A stretch of 64,000 nt of DNA from Armatimonadota bacterium (GCA_029547025.1 JAKPQA010000035.1:143880-207879); one strand, 5' to 3'; positions 34,236 through 44,262 are shown, counted from the first letter of the stretch. The notes: a model not told the origin generated them from the sequence alone. A program made the numbers and translations.

Positions 34236-34901
34236 GTGAAGGTAGCACCGTCCATCATCTGTGCCGACTTCTGCCGCCTGGGGGAGGAGCTGGCGCTCCT
34301 CGAGGCTGCGGGCGCTGACCTTCTCCACATCGACATCATGGATGGGATGTTCGTGCCGAACATCACCTTTGGCCCCATGATTGTCGAGGCCATGCGCAAT
34401 GAGACCGATCTGGTGTTTGATACGCATCTCATGATCGTCGAGCCGGACCGGTACATCGAGAAGTTCGCCATCTCCGGCGCCAACATCATCACGGTCCATG
34501 TCGAGGCCTGTAACCACCTCCACCGGACCCTCGAGATCATCCGCAGTTTCGACATCATCCCCGGTGTTGCCCTGGGACCGGGGACCTCGCTCTCGACCAT
34601 CGACTACGTACTGGAGTTCACCGAGATGGTCACGATCATGGGAGTGAACCCCGGTTTCCCGGGCCAAGCGTTTGTGCCCTCGGTTCTCCGCAAGATCGCC
34701 GACCTCCGGGCGATGATCGACCGGCAGGGCCTGGACGTCCGGATCCAAGTCGATGGCGGGATGAGGGTCGACCTGGCCGAATCCGTCCGCCAGGCCGGCG
34801 CAGACATCCTCGTGGCTGGCGCCAGCGTTTTCGCTCCCGGGACGGACTATGGCGAGACGATTCGCCGCCTGCGCGGCGAGTCGGCACTCACCGTGGCCTG
34901 A
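34236..34901 (+). CDS. rpe: Ribulose-phosphate 3-epimerase
   Basis: A 221-residue TIM-barrel epimerase of the pentose phosphate pathway, interconverting ribulose 5-phosphate and xylulose 5-phosphate. It shows APSIICADF at the N-terminus, the metal-binding HIDIMDG and DTHLMI, the flexible loop MGVNPGFPGQAF, and the second catalytic Asp in IQVDGGM. The start chosen is GTG at 34236, which gives the usual length and is spaced 6 bp from GGGGGTG; GTG at 34227 and TTG at 34230 are alternatives. It diverges from the FHA/cdaA group. Function is secure. Confidence 0.94.
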   Translation: MKVAPSIICADFCRLGEELALLEAAGADLLHIDIMDGMFVPNITFGPMIVEAMRNETDLVFDTHLMIVEPDRYIEKFAISGANIITVHVEACNHLHRTLEIIRSFDIIPGVALGPGTSLSTIDYVLEFTEMVTIMGVNPGFPGQAFVPSVLRKIADLRAMIDRQGLDVRIQVDGGMRVDLAESVRQAGADILVAGASVFAPGTDYGETIRRLRGESALTVA

Positions 34902-35016
34902 TCCATCGCCGTTTGTGAGTCCTGCCCGCGCCGTGCAGGTTGGAGCGGCGGCGCGGCGAACCCCCGTTGGGCTGCGGGGCCCTCATGCTCCCCCGTTTCC
35001 GTACGATTCCTCCCCG

Positions 35017-36132
35017 ATGGGATGTTCGCGCGCCATGGTCCGCCAGGAGGTCGAGGCGAAACTCGGCCGAGTCCGAAGCTTTCTCGATGAACAGAGACTG
35101 GCCGCCCTGGTGCTCCAGAGCCCACCCAATGTGGCCTGGATCACCGGGGGAGCCGACATCCACATCCAGATGGCGGCCGAGAGCGGGGCCGCCACGGTGC
35201 TGGTGACCCCCGACCGCCAGTGCGTCGTGTGCTCGAACATTGAGCGTCCTCGGCTGCTGGCCGAGGAACTCGCCGGCGACGAGTTCGAGCTCGTGGACTT
35301 CGCCTGGCATGAGGCCGACGTGTCTTCGGTGTTGCGTGATCTGGTGCCAGGCGGTCGGGTGGCCTCGGACTCGGGCATCATGGGCTCGTTGCAGATCCCC
35401 GGACAGGTTCATCGCCTACAGGCCCCCCTTCTGCCCGAGGAGTTGGCGCGCTATCGCGCGCTGGGAGGGGCCTCGGGCCGGGCCCTCGGCGAGGCCATGC
35501 ACGCGGTCGAGCCGGGAATGTCGGAACACGACGTGGCGGCTCGGATCGCCGAGAGGGCGCTTGCGGCCGGCGTGCTGCCGAGCCTGGTGCTGGTGGCGGC
35601 CGACGAGCGGATCTGGCGCTACCGCCACCCGATCCCTACGGCGGCGCGCGTGACGCGGCACGTCATGGGCGTGCTGGTGGGCCGCCGGTGGGGGCTTCAC
35701 TCATCGCAGACCCGCGTCGTCCATTTCGGCGCCGTGCCCGCGGATCTCGCCCGTCGCCACGCGGCGTGCGTCCGCGTCGATGCCGCCATGATTCTCTCGA
35801 CGGTGCCCGGCGCGCCCGTGGCCGGCATCATCCGTGCCGCTCTCCAAGCCTACTCCGACGCCGGGTTTCCGGATGAGTGGCGACTGCACCATCAAGGCGG
35901 GGCCACGGGCTATGCCGCCCGGACCTATAAGGGTACTCCCAGCTCCTCCGAGGTGGTGCTCGAGAACGAGGGGTTCGCGTGGAACCCGTCCATCACCGGC
36001 GCCAAGTCCGAGGACACAGTCCTCGCCCAGCCCGGCGGGCCCGAGGTGCTCTCGGAGAGCCCCGGCTGGCCCATGGCACCGGTCGAATGGGGCGGACGCT
36101 CGATCGTTCGGCCGGACATCCTTGTCAGGTAG
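35017..36132 (+). CDS. M24-fold protein with degenerate metal site
   Basis: A 371-residue protein with the two-domain layout of Xaa-Pro peptidase/creatinase. The N-terminal creatinase-like domain has QSPPNVAWITGGADIH. The C-terminal pita-bread domain is recognised by ELARYRALGGASGRAL, HHQGGATGYAART and FAWNPSITGAKSEDTVL. The usual M24 metal-binding pattern (an Asp in V.VD.G followed about 11 residues later by another Asp) is not seen; that region reads VTRHVMGVLVGRRWGLHSSQTR. It may therefore be a metal-free hydrolase like creatinase, or inactive. The start at 35017 is uncertain; ATG at 35035 is equally possible. Confidence 0.75.
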   Translation: MGCSRAMVRQEVEAKLGRVRSFLDEQRLAALVLQSPPNVAWITGGADIHIQMAAESGAATVLVTPDRQCVVCSNIERPRLLAEELAGDEFELVDFAWHEADVSSVLRDLVPGGRVASDSGIMGSLQIPGQVHRLQAPLLPEELARYRALGGASGRALGEAMHAVEPGMSEHDVAARIAERALAAGVLPSLVLVAADERIWRYRHPIPTAARVTRHVMGVLVGRRWGLHSSQTRVVHFGAVPADLARRHAACVRVDAAMILSTVPGAPVAGIIRAALQAYSDAGFPDEWRLHHQGGATGYAARTYKGTPSSSEVVLENEGFAWNPSITGAKSEDTVLAQPGGPEVLSESPGWPMAPVEWGGRSIVRPDILVR

Positions 36133-36147
36133 TGGAGGCTATCCTCG

Positions 36148-37892
36148 ATGCGACAAGTTCCCTCGTTTTCACTCGGTCCCGCGCTGATGGCGGCGGCCGT
36201 CATCGCCATGGCACATGCGGGCCACGCCGTGGCGGCTCAGGGGGCCAATGTACTGAAGATCCGGGAGGATTTCGCCGCCTATGCCGTCGGTAGTGACGGC
36301 GCGCCGCGCTGGGTTCCCCAGACCCGGGATTGGCGGATGGAGGGTGGGGCCTATGTTCACTCCCAGCCCCTCCGCGATGGGAGCTGCACCTGGCTTGGTG
36401 AGGCATCCTTTTCGGACCTGATCCTCACCGCTCGGTTCCGGATAGAGCCCGAGGGGCAGGGCGTACGGGCGGCTGGCCTTGTCTTCCGGTCGGTCAGCAG
36501 CGAGGACCAGTACTATGCGCACTTCGACAGCAGAAACGCCCAGGTGATCCTCGTTCGGCAATCGCGCACAGAGCCGTGGCACGAGTTGGCGCGGGTGCGC
36601 GGCGTGCCCATCGCGACGGGTGTGTGGCACGACGCGAAGGTCGAGTGCGTGGGCGACCGCATCACGGCCTACCTGGACGGCAGACGCGTTGCCGAGGCGA
36701 CGGATGGCGTGTTCGCCGCCGGCCGAATCGGGCTGCGGGCCGGACAGGGACGCATCTCGTTCGACCGCGTCAGAGTGCAGGGCACACCCCAGCCCCAGAC
36801 GGAGGAGTGGGTTCTCTTGCCGCAGTCGCATCCCAATGACGAACTGGACGTGCCGCGTTTGCGTGCCGCCGAGCGTTTCCCTGCCGTGCGCGGCGGGGGC
36901 TACTTCCCGGTCCTGCTCAAGCTTGCTGATGGCCGGCTGGGAGCCGTAGTCCGGGGGGGAGCTCCGCATGTAGGGCTGGCCGGCCGACTGGACTGGGTGA
37001 CCTCCGACGACGGCGGCCGCACCTGGTCTGCGCCGTCGGTTATTGCGGACAGCGCCGTGGACGACCGGAACCCATCGGCAGGGCAGATGGCCGATGGAAC
37101 CATCGTGGTGTCGTATTCAGAGGCCAGCACCTACGCTCCCGATGGCTCGTTCGATACGAGCTACGGGAGCTATGACATGTACTATCGGCTCTCGGCGGAC
37201 GGTGGAGCCACATGGTCGGAGAAGCGGGCACTGCCGCGCGGTCCGATCCGCAACGGCTCGCCCTATGGGCGCACCATCGTGCTCCCGAGTGGCACGGCAC
37301 TCATGCCGGTATACGGTCAACCGGATCCGGACTACTCGGGCCCCGTGGCCCTCCCCGAGGGCGCCACATCGCTGGTGGGGATCCTGCGCTCGACGGACAA
37401 CGGCCGGACCTGGGGCGACCTGACCGTCGTGAGCGGGAAGCACAACGAGATGTCACTTCTGGCCCTGTCGGAGGCGCACATTCTGGCTGCCCTGCGGACC
37501 GAGTCGGGTCGCGTGGATGTGGCGGAATCCGAGGACGGGGGCGTACGTTCGGCGCGCCTCGCGCCGTCACGCGCGAGGGCCAGCACCCGGCCGACCTACT
37601 ACGGCTGCCGGGCGGGGACCTCGTTCTCGTCTACGGCAACCGGCTCACGCCGTGCGGTGTCGAGGCCGTCCTCAGCCGCGACGCCGGCCAGACCTGGGAG
37701 TACGCCCGACGGGTCTTGCTTGCGTGGGACTCCCCCCACTCCGACTGCGGGTACCCGAGCATCATCCAGCACGATGATGGGACGATTGTGGTGATGTATT
37801 ATACAGTCGGAGTCGCCGCTGACCCGGGGACCGAGTTCGCGTTCGCCTTGCGGTTCACTGAGGCGGATCTGCGGGGCTGCATGGGGCTCTAG
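36148..37892 (+). pseudogene. Secreted exo-alpha-sialidase-like protein with a frameshift
   Basis: Reads as one gene of about 580 residues split by a -1 shift. The first part starts at ATG 36148 (GGAGG upstream). It has a signal peptide ending near HAVAAQG, a concanavalin-like/DUF1080-type domain (about residues 35-210), and a six-bladed sialidase propeller with Asp boxes SDDGGRTWSAP, SADGGATWSEK and STDNGRTWGDL. At 37537-37541 a run of five Gs sits where six would keep SEDGGRTFGAP in frame. After it the coding continues one frame over with SRDAGQTWEYA and HDDGTIVVMYY to a stop at 37892. It may be a real mutation, a sequencing or assembly slip, or phase variation. The DUF4832 gene follows 15 bp later. 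Confidence 0.8.
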
Positions 37893-37907
37893 GGAAGGGG
37901 CGGCGCG

Positions 37908-39692
37908 ATGGGAGTGGGTGACATGCGTGCAAGGCCGTGGATCACGGCCGCGGCCGTGACGATGGTTCTCGTTCCGGCCGCGGCGGATCTCCAGCGCGTG
38001 GAGCTGGACTTGGCCAGCGGCCAAGTCGAGTTGCGGCTCGGTGCCACTGCTCCCGGAGGCGTGTTGACGGCTCAGACGGCCGAGGGGTCGGGCTACAATG
38101 AGCTGCTCCATACCACGGGACGAGTCGCCCTGGTGCCCGGGGCCCGGTATCTCGTCGAGGTCGACTATCGCTTCCAGCCGGAGGACGCCGGCAGTTCCCC
38201 GTACGTCCTTTTCCGCGCCCGAGGGGCGGGCACGGGAGCCGATACCGGGCTGGTCCGCCTCGACCCGGCGGGCACACACGCGCGGTATGAGGCCGACCTG
38301 GCGTACCGGGATGACTACTACCTCATCCTGGGCGTCGAGCGCGGCGGGAGGATCGAGGTGAGCCGCGTGGTCATCCAGCAGCTGCCCGGAGGCACGTCGG
38401 TGGTGCATCCGGCCGAGGACCTGGCGCCCCTCACCAACCCCGGCAAGGGCTGGGTCCTTCACTTCTACGACAACTCGATCGAGGCCTATGGCCAGCGCAT
38501 ACGGCCGGGCGAACGCCTCGATTTCCCGGGCCTGGGGATGGTCTACTTCCGTCTGGCGTGGGGCTACCTCGAACCCGAGGAGGGGCACTTCGACTGGAGT
38601 TGGATCGACCCGTGGTACCAGCAGTTCGTCAACCAGGGGCTGAAGGTCGGATTTCGCATCACATGCTTCGAGTCGGGCGGCATCCCGTACGCGACCCCCA
38701 AGTGGGTCGAGGACGCCGGGGCGCGTTTCTTCCCGTTCGCGGATCCGAACTCGCCTCAGCGACAGCCAGGCTGGGATGATCCCGTGTTCCTGAGCAAGCT
38801 GGATGCGTTCCTGGCTGCTTTCGCCGCTCGGTACGATGCCGACCCGAATGTGGCCTGGATCGATATCGGCTCTCTGGGCGTCTGGGGTGAGGGCCATGCG
38901 GGCTGGAGCTCGACTGGCCCCATCCCCCTGGAGGTCTATCAGAAGCACATCGACCTCCACTACAAGCATTTCCGGAACGCCCTTCTGGTTGTGAACGACG
39001 ACTTCGGCCACGAAGCGGTTCGCTACGCTTGCGGGCTGGGGGCCGGCCTGCGGGATGACTCGATCTGCGTTAATGCCGAGCATCCCTACTTCCACCAGGA
39101 CATGGCGGACTGGTTCTGGCGAAGCCGGCCCGTGATCGTCGAGACGGAGCACTACGGGCCTTCGCTGGAGAGGGGAGCCTGGGACTCTGGGACGGTCGAG
39201 CGATCCGTCGAGGACTACCACGCGTCGTGGGTCTCGATCCACCACTGGCCGGATGAGTTCCTGGCGAAGGAGCGCCCACTGGTCGAACGTCTGGCCAATC
39301 GCATGGGCTACTGGTTGTTCGTGCCGGAAGCTCGGATGCCCGCCGTGCTGAGCCCGGGCGTGCCCTTCACGGTGTCGGTTCGGTGGGAGAACCGGGGCGT
39401 GGCGCCGCTGTACACCAACTACGCGGTGGCACTCGGGCTGAAGGACGCCGCCGGTCGGGTCGTCTGGTCCGGTGCCGATGAGCGGTGGGATCTGCGCTTC
39501 ATTGGGCCCGGCGAGAGCCTTGAGACCGTACATAGCCACCCGTTTCCGGAGGGTCTCGAGGCGGGCACGTACACGCTCTGCCTCGGGCTGTCGCCGCATG
39601 ATGAGCCCAACACTCCTGCCGTGGCATTGGCGATGGCCGGGCGCGACGCTGACCGTTGGCATCCGCTGGGTCCCATCGAGCTCCTGCCCTGA
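37908..39692 (+). CDS. Secreted DUF4832-type glycosidase-like protein
   Basis: A 594-residue exported protein. The signal peptide ends near VPAAADL. An N-terminal beta-sandwich (about residues 25-155, carbohydrate-binding style) is followed by a TIM barrel beginning LTNPGKGWVLHFYDN, typical of the DUF4874/DUF4832 families. Inside are VYFRLAWGYLEPEEGHFDW, DIGSLGVWGEGH (a plausible catalytic Glu) and a second acidic strand VIVETEHYGP. The C-terminal domain (about 480-590) is a beta-sandwich with RWENRGVAPLYTNYAV. The substrate is unknown. It lies 15 bp after the sialidase gene and is probably in its operon. Confidence 0.82.
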   Translation: MGVGDMRARPWITAAAVTMVLVPAAADLQRVELDLASGQVELRLGATAPGGVLTAQTAEGSGYNELLHTTGRVALVPGARYLVEVDYRFQPEDAGSSPYVLFRARGAGTGADTGLVRLDPAGTHARYEADLAYRDDYYLILGVERGGRIEVSRVVIQQLPGGTSVVHPAEDLAPLTNPGKGWVLHFYDNSIEAYGQRIRPGERLDFPGLGMVYFRLAWGYLEPEEGHFDWSWIDPWYQQFVNQGLKVGFRITCFESGGIPYATPKWVEDAGARFFPFADPNSPQRQPGWDDPVFLSKLDAFLAAFAARYDADPNVAWIDIGSLGVWGEGHAGWSSTGPIPLEVYQKHIDLHYKHFRNALLVVNDDFGHEAVRYACGLGAGLRDDSICVNAEHPYFHQDMADWFWRSRPVIVETEHYGPSLERGAWDSGTVERSVEDYHASWVSIHHWPDEFLAKERPLVERLANRMGYWLFVPEARMPAVLSPGVPFTVSVRWENRGVAPLYTNYAVALGLKDAAGRVVWSGADERWDLRFIGPGESLETVHSHPFPEGLEAGTYTLCLGLSPHDEPNTPAVALAMAGRDADRWHPLGPIELLP

Positions 39693-39736
39693 GTCTGGGC
39701 TCACAGGTATGCCGGCATCGGCGGGGAACTTCGGGC

Positions 39737-39742
39737 TATAAT
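39737..39742 (+). promoter_or_regulatory. Candidate -10 element for ferredoxin
   Basis: A perfect TATAAT lies 107 bp before the ferredoxin ATG in the intergenic region. No clear -35 is visible. The leader would include the strong AAAGGAGAGG ribosome site at about 39830. Confidence 0.4.
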
Positions 39743-39848
39743 CGGGCACAATGCTTGGCGTATGGAGATGCGCTGGGCCTGTGGCATCAGTCGTTCCGCA
39801 ACCTGTAGCACTGCTATTCGGTGCAGCTAAAGGAGAGGTCGTTCCCCA

Positions 39849-40040
39849 ATGGCACGCGTTCCCACGGTGAATCAGGACGAATGCACGAGCTGCCGGCTAT
39901 GCACGGAGATCGCGCCGAACACCTTCGATGTGGATGGCAACGATCTGGCGTACGTGAAGAACCCCACCGGCGACTCGGAGTCCGAGATCCAGGAGGCAAT
40001 CGATAGCTGCCCCGTCTCCTGCATCTCCTGGGAAGGCTAG
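39849..40040 (+). CDS. Small [4Fe-4S] ferredoxin
   Basis: A 63-residue electron carrier. Cys12, Cys15 and Cys18 (ECTSCRLC) plus Cys54 in SCPVSC would hold one [4Fe-4S] cluster; Cys58 is extra. The second CxxCxxC set of two-cluster ferredoxins is absent. The middle is acidic (TFDVDGND), as in monocluster ferredoxins used with P450s or oxidoreductases. A strong ribosome site (AAAGGAGAGG) lies upstream, and a stem-loop terminator 19 bp downstream, so it is probably a single-gene transcript. The redox partner is not in the window. Confidence 0.92.
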   Translation: MARVPTVNQDECTSCRLCTEIAPNTFDVDGNDLAYVKNPTGDSESEIQEAIDSCPVSCISWEG

Positions 40041-40058
40041 CGGCTGTGTCGACCTCGC

Positions 40059-40086
40059 TTGGGGCCGGGATGCTTCCCGGCCCCAA
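40059..40086 (+). terminator. Stem-loop terminator after ferredoxin
   Basis: A perfect 12-bp inverted repeat (40059-40070 with 40075-40086, loop TGCT) lies 19 bp after the ferredoxin stop. It is very GC-rich and lacks a long U-tract. Confidence 0.6.
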
Positions 40087-40099
40087 ATCGAGGTGCATC

Positions 40100-40128
40100 T
40101 TGACATTCATGCAGTGCTAGGCTAACCT
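40100..40128 (+). promoter_or_regulatory. Sigma70-type promoter for the cyclase gene
   Basis: A perfect TTGACA (40100-40105) is followed by a 17-bp spacer and TAACCT (40123-40128), 55 bp before the ATG at 40183 and just after the ferredoxin terminator. It is the best -35 hexamer seen in the window. Confidence 0.55.
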
Positions 40129-40182
40129 GCTCGAACGCGGCCCGGCGCCAGGGGAACCCCCCGTCATCCAAGGGGTCTTGGT

Positions 40183-43100
40183 ATGCAGTGCCCCAGGTGC
40201 AATGCCGCTATTCGGGGCGAGCACCGCTTCTGCACGCAATGCGGGCAGTGTGTGGTGTCGCCGTGTGGGCGTTGCGGCGCCGAGGTCCGGATCGGCGACC
40301 GCTTTTGTGGCATGTGTGGAGTCGCTCAGGTCGCGGTCCCGACTGACGTGCCACTGCCCGCCCCTCCCGTTCCGCCGACGGCCTCGTATGTGCCCTGGGC
40401 CGTAGCCCCGGGGCCTCCCTCGTTTGTCTATGCCGTGCCCCCTCAGGCCTGGGTTCAGGGCCAGCCACTTCCGATGGTGCCGCCGGTGCCCGCGCCCCCC
40501 GTTCATGGGGGGCCTTCGCCGGCCGAGGCGGTACCGGCTCCGGAGCCTGAGTCCGTGCCTTCTGTCCCGCCCACTGTGGAGCCGATGCGGGAAGCCGAGA
40601 GGCCCGCGGTGGACGAGGACGCCTCCGATCAGGCGGCGGTGCTGCAGTCGCGAGTGTCGTCGCAGCGCCTCGCCCGGGCTCGGGCTGAGTCTCTGGCGCA
40701 GTCGCCGGGGGAACGCCGCACGGCCACCGTGCTCATGCTGGACGTCAGCGGCTACACGGCGATGTCTGAGACGCTGGCTCCCGAGGATATCCAGTACATC
40801 ATCAATGCATGGCATGACGTCTTGGTACGCATCATCACGGACGAGTATGCCGGTTGGATCAACAAGACCATGGGGGACGGCGTCATGGCGACCTTTGGTG
40901 CGCCGATCGCCGTCGACAATGCGCCGGAGCGTGCGGTTCGCGCGGCCCTGCGGATTCAGGAGGCCATTGAGGACTTTGCCCCTGAGGGCATTGACATGTC
41001 CGGCATCCATCTCCGGGTCCGCATCGGCATCCACTCAGGCGAAGTGGTCGCGGGCGGTGTGATGGCCGACGGAGTACGGAAGTTCGACGTGCTCGGGTCG
41101 ACGGTGAACATCGCTTCGCGGCTCGAGTCCAGCGCGCCGGTTGGGGGCGTCCTGGTCAGCGACGCCGTGTACCGGCGCGTGTCGGACCTCTTCGAGTTCG
41201 AGCCCATGGGCCCGCTGAAGCTCAAGAACGTGAGCGAGCCGGTGCTCGCCCACCTCGTCACCGGAGTCCGGAAGCGCACGACGCGCATTGATGCGGCCCA
41301 GCGGCTGGGTCTTTCGCCTCTCGTCGGACGCGACCGGGAGCTTCGCCAGCTCATCTCGGCCGCCGAGCGCAGCCGGGCCGGCGAGGGGCAGCTGGTGTCG
41401 ATCATCGGCGAGGCGGGTGTGGGCAAGTCGCGTCTCGTCTTCGAGCTCAAGCGTTCACTGGGCGGGCCGGATGAGGTTCTCTGGTTGCAGGGGCAGTTTC
41501 TCTCCTTTGGCTCGAACGTGGCGTACCTTCCCTTTCAGGATGCCTTGCGCGAACTGGCGGGAATTGAGCCGCGCGACACGCAGGATGTCCAGCGGTCCAA
41601 GCTCGATGCGGCACTTGGGCGTCTGGCTTGCGAGGCCGCGGTCGAACTGGCACCGGCTCTGGGCGCCATCCTGTCCATCGACTACCCGGGCTCGTGGTTT
41701 GACCGGCTGCCGGATGATCAACGTGGCGAAGAGATCCGCCGAGCGGTGACCGAGCTGATCTTCGGTCTGGCGGCCGACCGGTTCGTCGTTCTCCATCTCG
41801 ATGACGTCCACTGGGCCGACAACAGCTCGGACTTGCTCATCCAACGTATCATCCAGGAGTTGAACGAGCATGCGGTGCTGCTGATCGAGTGCCACCGACC
41901 GCAGCACGAGACCGCCTGGGACGGCGTCGACCGGCGGGTCATCCAGCTGGAGCGCTTGTCGGAGGGGGACAGCAGCAAGCTGTTGGCGTCGCTGGTGGGG
42001 TCCCAGCGGCTCGGGCCCACGGCCCTGGCCAAGGTCCTGAAGAACGCGGACGGCAACCCCTTCTATCTCGAGGAGTTCGTTCGAGCCATCGAGCTCAGCC
42101 AGCCCGATGAGAGTGGCGAGATCGTCCTCGACCGGATCCCCGATACGGTTCAGGAGATCATCGACACCCGACTTGACCGTCTGGCGGTCGAGTCCCCGGC
42201 TGCGTGGTCGTTCCTCAAGACGGCGGCCGTGGTCGGGTCGCGTTTCTCGGCCGAACTGGTAGAACGCTCGCGGGGAATGGACTCGGCCGAGCGAGTTGAG
42301 TGCATGAACCTGCTCATCGAGCGGCGCTTCCTGCGCATGACTGAGAGCGCGGGGGCCTCGGAGCGGGCTCCGGCCGGCGAGTTCGCGTTCGAGCACAATC
42401 TCACTCATGAGCAAGTGCTGGCGCGAACGGTGACGCGCGAGCGGCAGGGGCTGCACCGGGACGTGGCCGAGGCCATGAGCCAGCTCTACGCCGCTCAGCT
42501 CGACCGCTACGCCGGTCAGTTGGCCCGGCACTACCGCGATGGGGGACTCCCAGCCAAGGCGCTGCCCCATTACCACACGGCGGTGGGTCTCCAACTCCGG
42601 AGTGGCGCGAATGCGGAGGTCATCGAGAACGCCACGGTCGCCCTGGAACTACTGGAACAAGTGGGGGACATCGACCGCTCCCAGCTGTATTGGTCGGAGT
42701 TCCTCCTCTGGCGCGCCCACGCCCAGGTGGTTCTGGGCAACGCGCACCAGGCCATCGCGGACGCCCGGCGAGGGCTCGAAGCGGCTCGCAAACCGCGCCA
42801 ACCGGACTTTGAGGCGCGCGCCTATGAGCGCATCGCGTTCGCCTTCTTGCGTCTGGGCGAGTTCGAGCGCGCCAAGCAGTACTACCGTCTGGCCGAGCGC
42901 ATGTTCGTGGTGGCCGGGCAGCCCGAGCGGGCGGGAGTGTGCCGACAGGGCGTCATCTCAATCCTACACGACACGGGCGACTATGAGGCCGCTCGCCGGG
43001 CCTATGAGGAGGAGTTGCAGCTCCGGCGGAGCCGTGAGAAGAGCGCGGACGACTGGCGCGATGAACTCAGTCTGCTTGTCAACCTGGGAAGCACTCTGGA

Positions 43101-44262
43101 GAAGCTCGGTGAGTATCAGAAGGCCCTCGAGTACACGATGGAGGCGGATCGGGTCTGCGCGGACATCAACGACAGCCTGGGTCGCGCCTTCATGACGGCC
43201 AACATCGCCGAGCTGCAGCGCCACATGGGTCGTTACGACGAGGCCCGGAAGGCGGTGCGGGACGCGCTCGCCATGTTCGGAGAGATGGGCGACCGCTCGA
43301 TGGAAGGTTTCCTCCACAAGGATCTGGCTCAGATCGAGATCGAGCTGGGTGAGTACCAGCCGGCTCTCGGGCACGCGCGCGACTCACTCAACATTGGTCT
43401 CGAGGTCGAGGCCGGCGCGCTGCAGGCCGACGCCATGGTCGCCCAGGCGGCCGCGAGCATGTTCATGGGCTTGCTGGACAGCAGTTGGGACATCGCTCTG
43501 GGCGCTCTGGACCTGGCCCGGTCGGTGGGGTCCGTGCAGGCCGAGGCCGATTGTGCGCTGGTCTTCGGTGCCCTGGCCACGGAGCGAGGTCAGCTTGATG
43601 ATGCCGGCGAGGCCTATGATCGCGCACTCCAGCGCGCCCGGGAGATGAAGAACCGCCGCGCGGAAGCCGAGGCCCTGGCCGGCCATGGCCGGGTCTACCT
43701 GGCCATGGGCGATCTCGATGCCGCCCGGGCGGCTTTCGATCAGTCGCGCCAGATCGCCGAGCCCATGGGCGCTCGTCGAGTCCTGGCTGACGCGCTGGCC
43801 GGCACCGCACGGGCGCTGGAGTTGCAGGATGCTTCGGACCAGGCACGCGAAGCGTTTCAGCGCGCCCTGACGCTGGCGGAAGACATGGGGCAGGCTCGGC
43901 TGATCGCGGAAGCCGCCGCCGGTCTGGGCCGCTGCAGACGCCGGGCGGGCGATCGCCAGGGCGCGCTGGATCTGTTCGTCAAAGCGATCCAGGTCGCCAA
44001 GCGGTCGGCGGCGACCTGCGGCCCGTTCGCGGCTCGGTCGCTTCCGGCCCGCATGCTGTGCGAGGTGCAGACCCAGACCATTTCATTGCTGTGGGAGATG
44101 GGCGCCGTTGCCAAACCCATGGCTGACATCGATAGCGGGCTCCTGAGGCTCATCGAGCGGCCCGCTGACGATCCCGAGGAGCTGCGCAACCGCTATCCCG
44201 AGCTGGACTCGCTCGCCACCGATCTCCTCCGCCAGTGCGGCGTCGACGTGAGTTGGAACTGA
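40183..44262 (+). CDS. Zinc-ribbon / class III nucleotide cyclase / AAA ATPase / TPR regulator
   Basis: A 1359-residue multidomain signalling protein. Residues 1-50 form a double zinc ribbon with CPRC, CTQCG, CGRCG and CGMCG pairs. A Pro-rich linker reaches residue 150. A class III adenylate/guanylate cyclase domain (about 180-360) has the metal-binding Asp in VLMLDVSGYT and GDGVMATFG. An ATPase domain follows with Walker A GEAGVGKSR near 410 and FVVLHLDDVHWAD as Walker B, an STAND/AAA-16-like arrangement. The last 500 residues are TPR repeats. Such proteins make cAMP or cGMP on receiving a signal through the TPR part; the ligand is unknown. It has its own promoter and a downstream hairpin. 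Confidence 0.9.
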   Translation: MQCPRCNAAIRGEHRFCTQCGQCVVSPCGRCGAEVRIGDRFCGMCGVAQVAVPTDVPLPAPPVPPTASYVPWAVAPGPPSFVYAVPPQAWVQGQPLPMVPPVPAPPVHGGPSPAEAVPAPEPESVPSVPPTVEPMREAERPAVDEDASDQAAVLQSRVSSQRLARARAESLAQSPGERRTATVLMLDVSGYTAMSETLAPEDIQYIINAWHDVLVRIITDEYAGWINKTMGDGVMATFGAPIAVDNAPERAVRAALRIQEAIEDFAPEGIDMSGIHLRVRIGIHSGEVVAGGVMADGVRKFDVLGSTVNIASRLESSAPVGGVLVSDAVYRRVSDLFEFEPMGPLKLKNVSEPVLAHLVTGVRKRTTRIDAAQRLGLSPLVGRDRELRQLISAAERSRAGEGQLVSIIGEAGVGKSRLVFELKRSLGGPDEVLWLQGQFLSFGSNVAYLPFQDALRELAGIEPRDTQDVQRSKLDAALGRLACEAAVELAPALGAILSIDYPGSWFDRLPDDQRGEEIRRAVTELIFGLAADRFVVLHLDDVHWADNSSDLLIQRIIQELNEHAVLLIECHRPQHETAWDGVDRRVIQLERLSEGDSSKLLASLVGSQRLGPTALAKVLKNADGNPFYLEEFVRAIELSQPDESGEIVLDRIPDTVQEIIDTRLDRLAVESPAAWSFLKTAAVVGSRFSAELVERSRGMDSAERVECMNLLIERRFLRMTESAGASERAPAGEFAFEHNLTHEQVLARTVTRERQGLHRDVAEAMSQLYAAQLDRYAGQLARHYRDGGLPAKALPHYHTAVGLQLRSGANAEVIENATVALELLEQVGDIDRSQLYWSEFLLWRAHAQVVLGNAHQAIADARRGLEAARKPRQPDFEARAYERIAFAFLRLGEFERAKQYYRLAERMFVVAGQPERAGVCRQGVISILHDTGDYEAARRAYEEELQLRRSREKSADDWRDELSLLVNLGSTLEKLGEYQKALEYTMEADRVCADINDSLGRAFMTANIAELQRHMGRYDEARKAVRDALAMFGEMGDRSMEGFLHKDLAQIEIELGEYQPALGHARDSLNIGLEVEAGALQADAMVAQAAASMFMGLLDSSWDIALGALDLARSVGSVQAEADCALVFGALATERGQLDDAGEAYDRALQRAREMKNRRAEAEALAGHGRVYLAMGDLDAARAAFDQSRQIAEPMGARRVLADALAGTARALELQDASDQAREAFQRALTLAEDMGQARLIAEAAAGLGRCRRRAGDRQGALDLFVKAIQVAKRSAATCGPFAARSLPARMLCEVQTQTISLLWEMGAVAKPMADIDSGLLRLIERPADDPEELRNRYPELDSLATDLLRQCGVDVSWN

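Noticed and set aside
37599..39749. A 716-codon open frame on the minus strand
   Set aside because: It lies antisense to the DUF4832 gene and the sialidase 3' end; its composition is shadow-like and both plus-strand genes are convincing.
41455..42594. A 379-codon minus-strand frame inside the cyclase gene
   Set aside because: Antisense to well-conserved ATPase and TPR coding sequence; no motif of its own.
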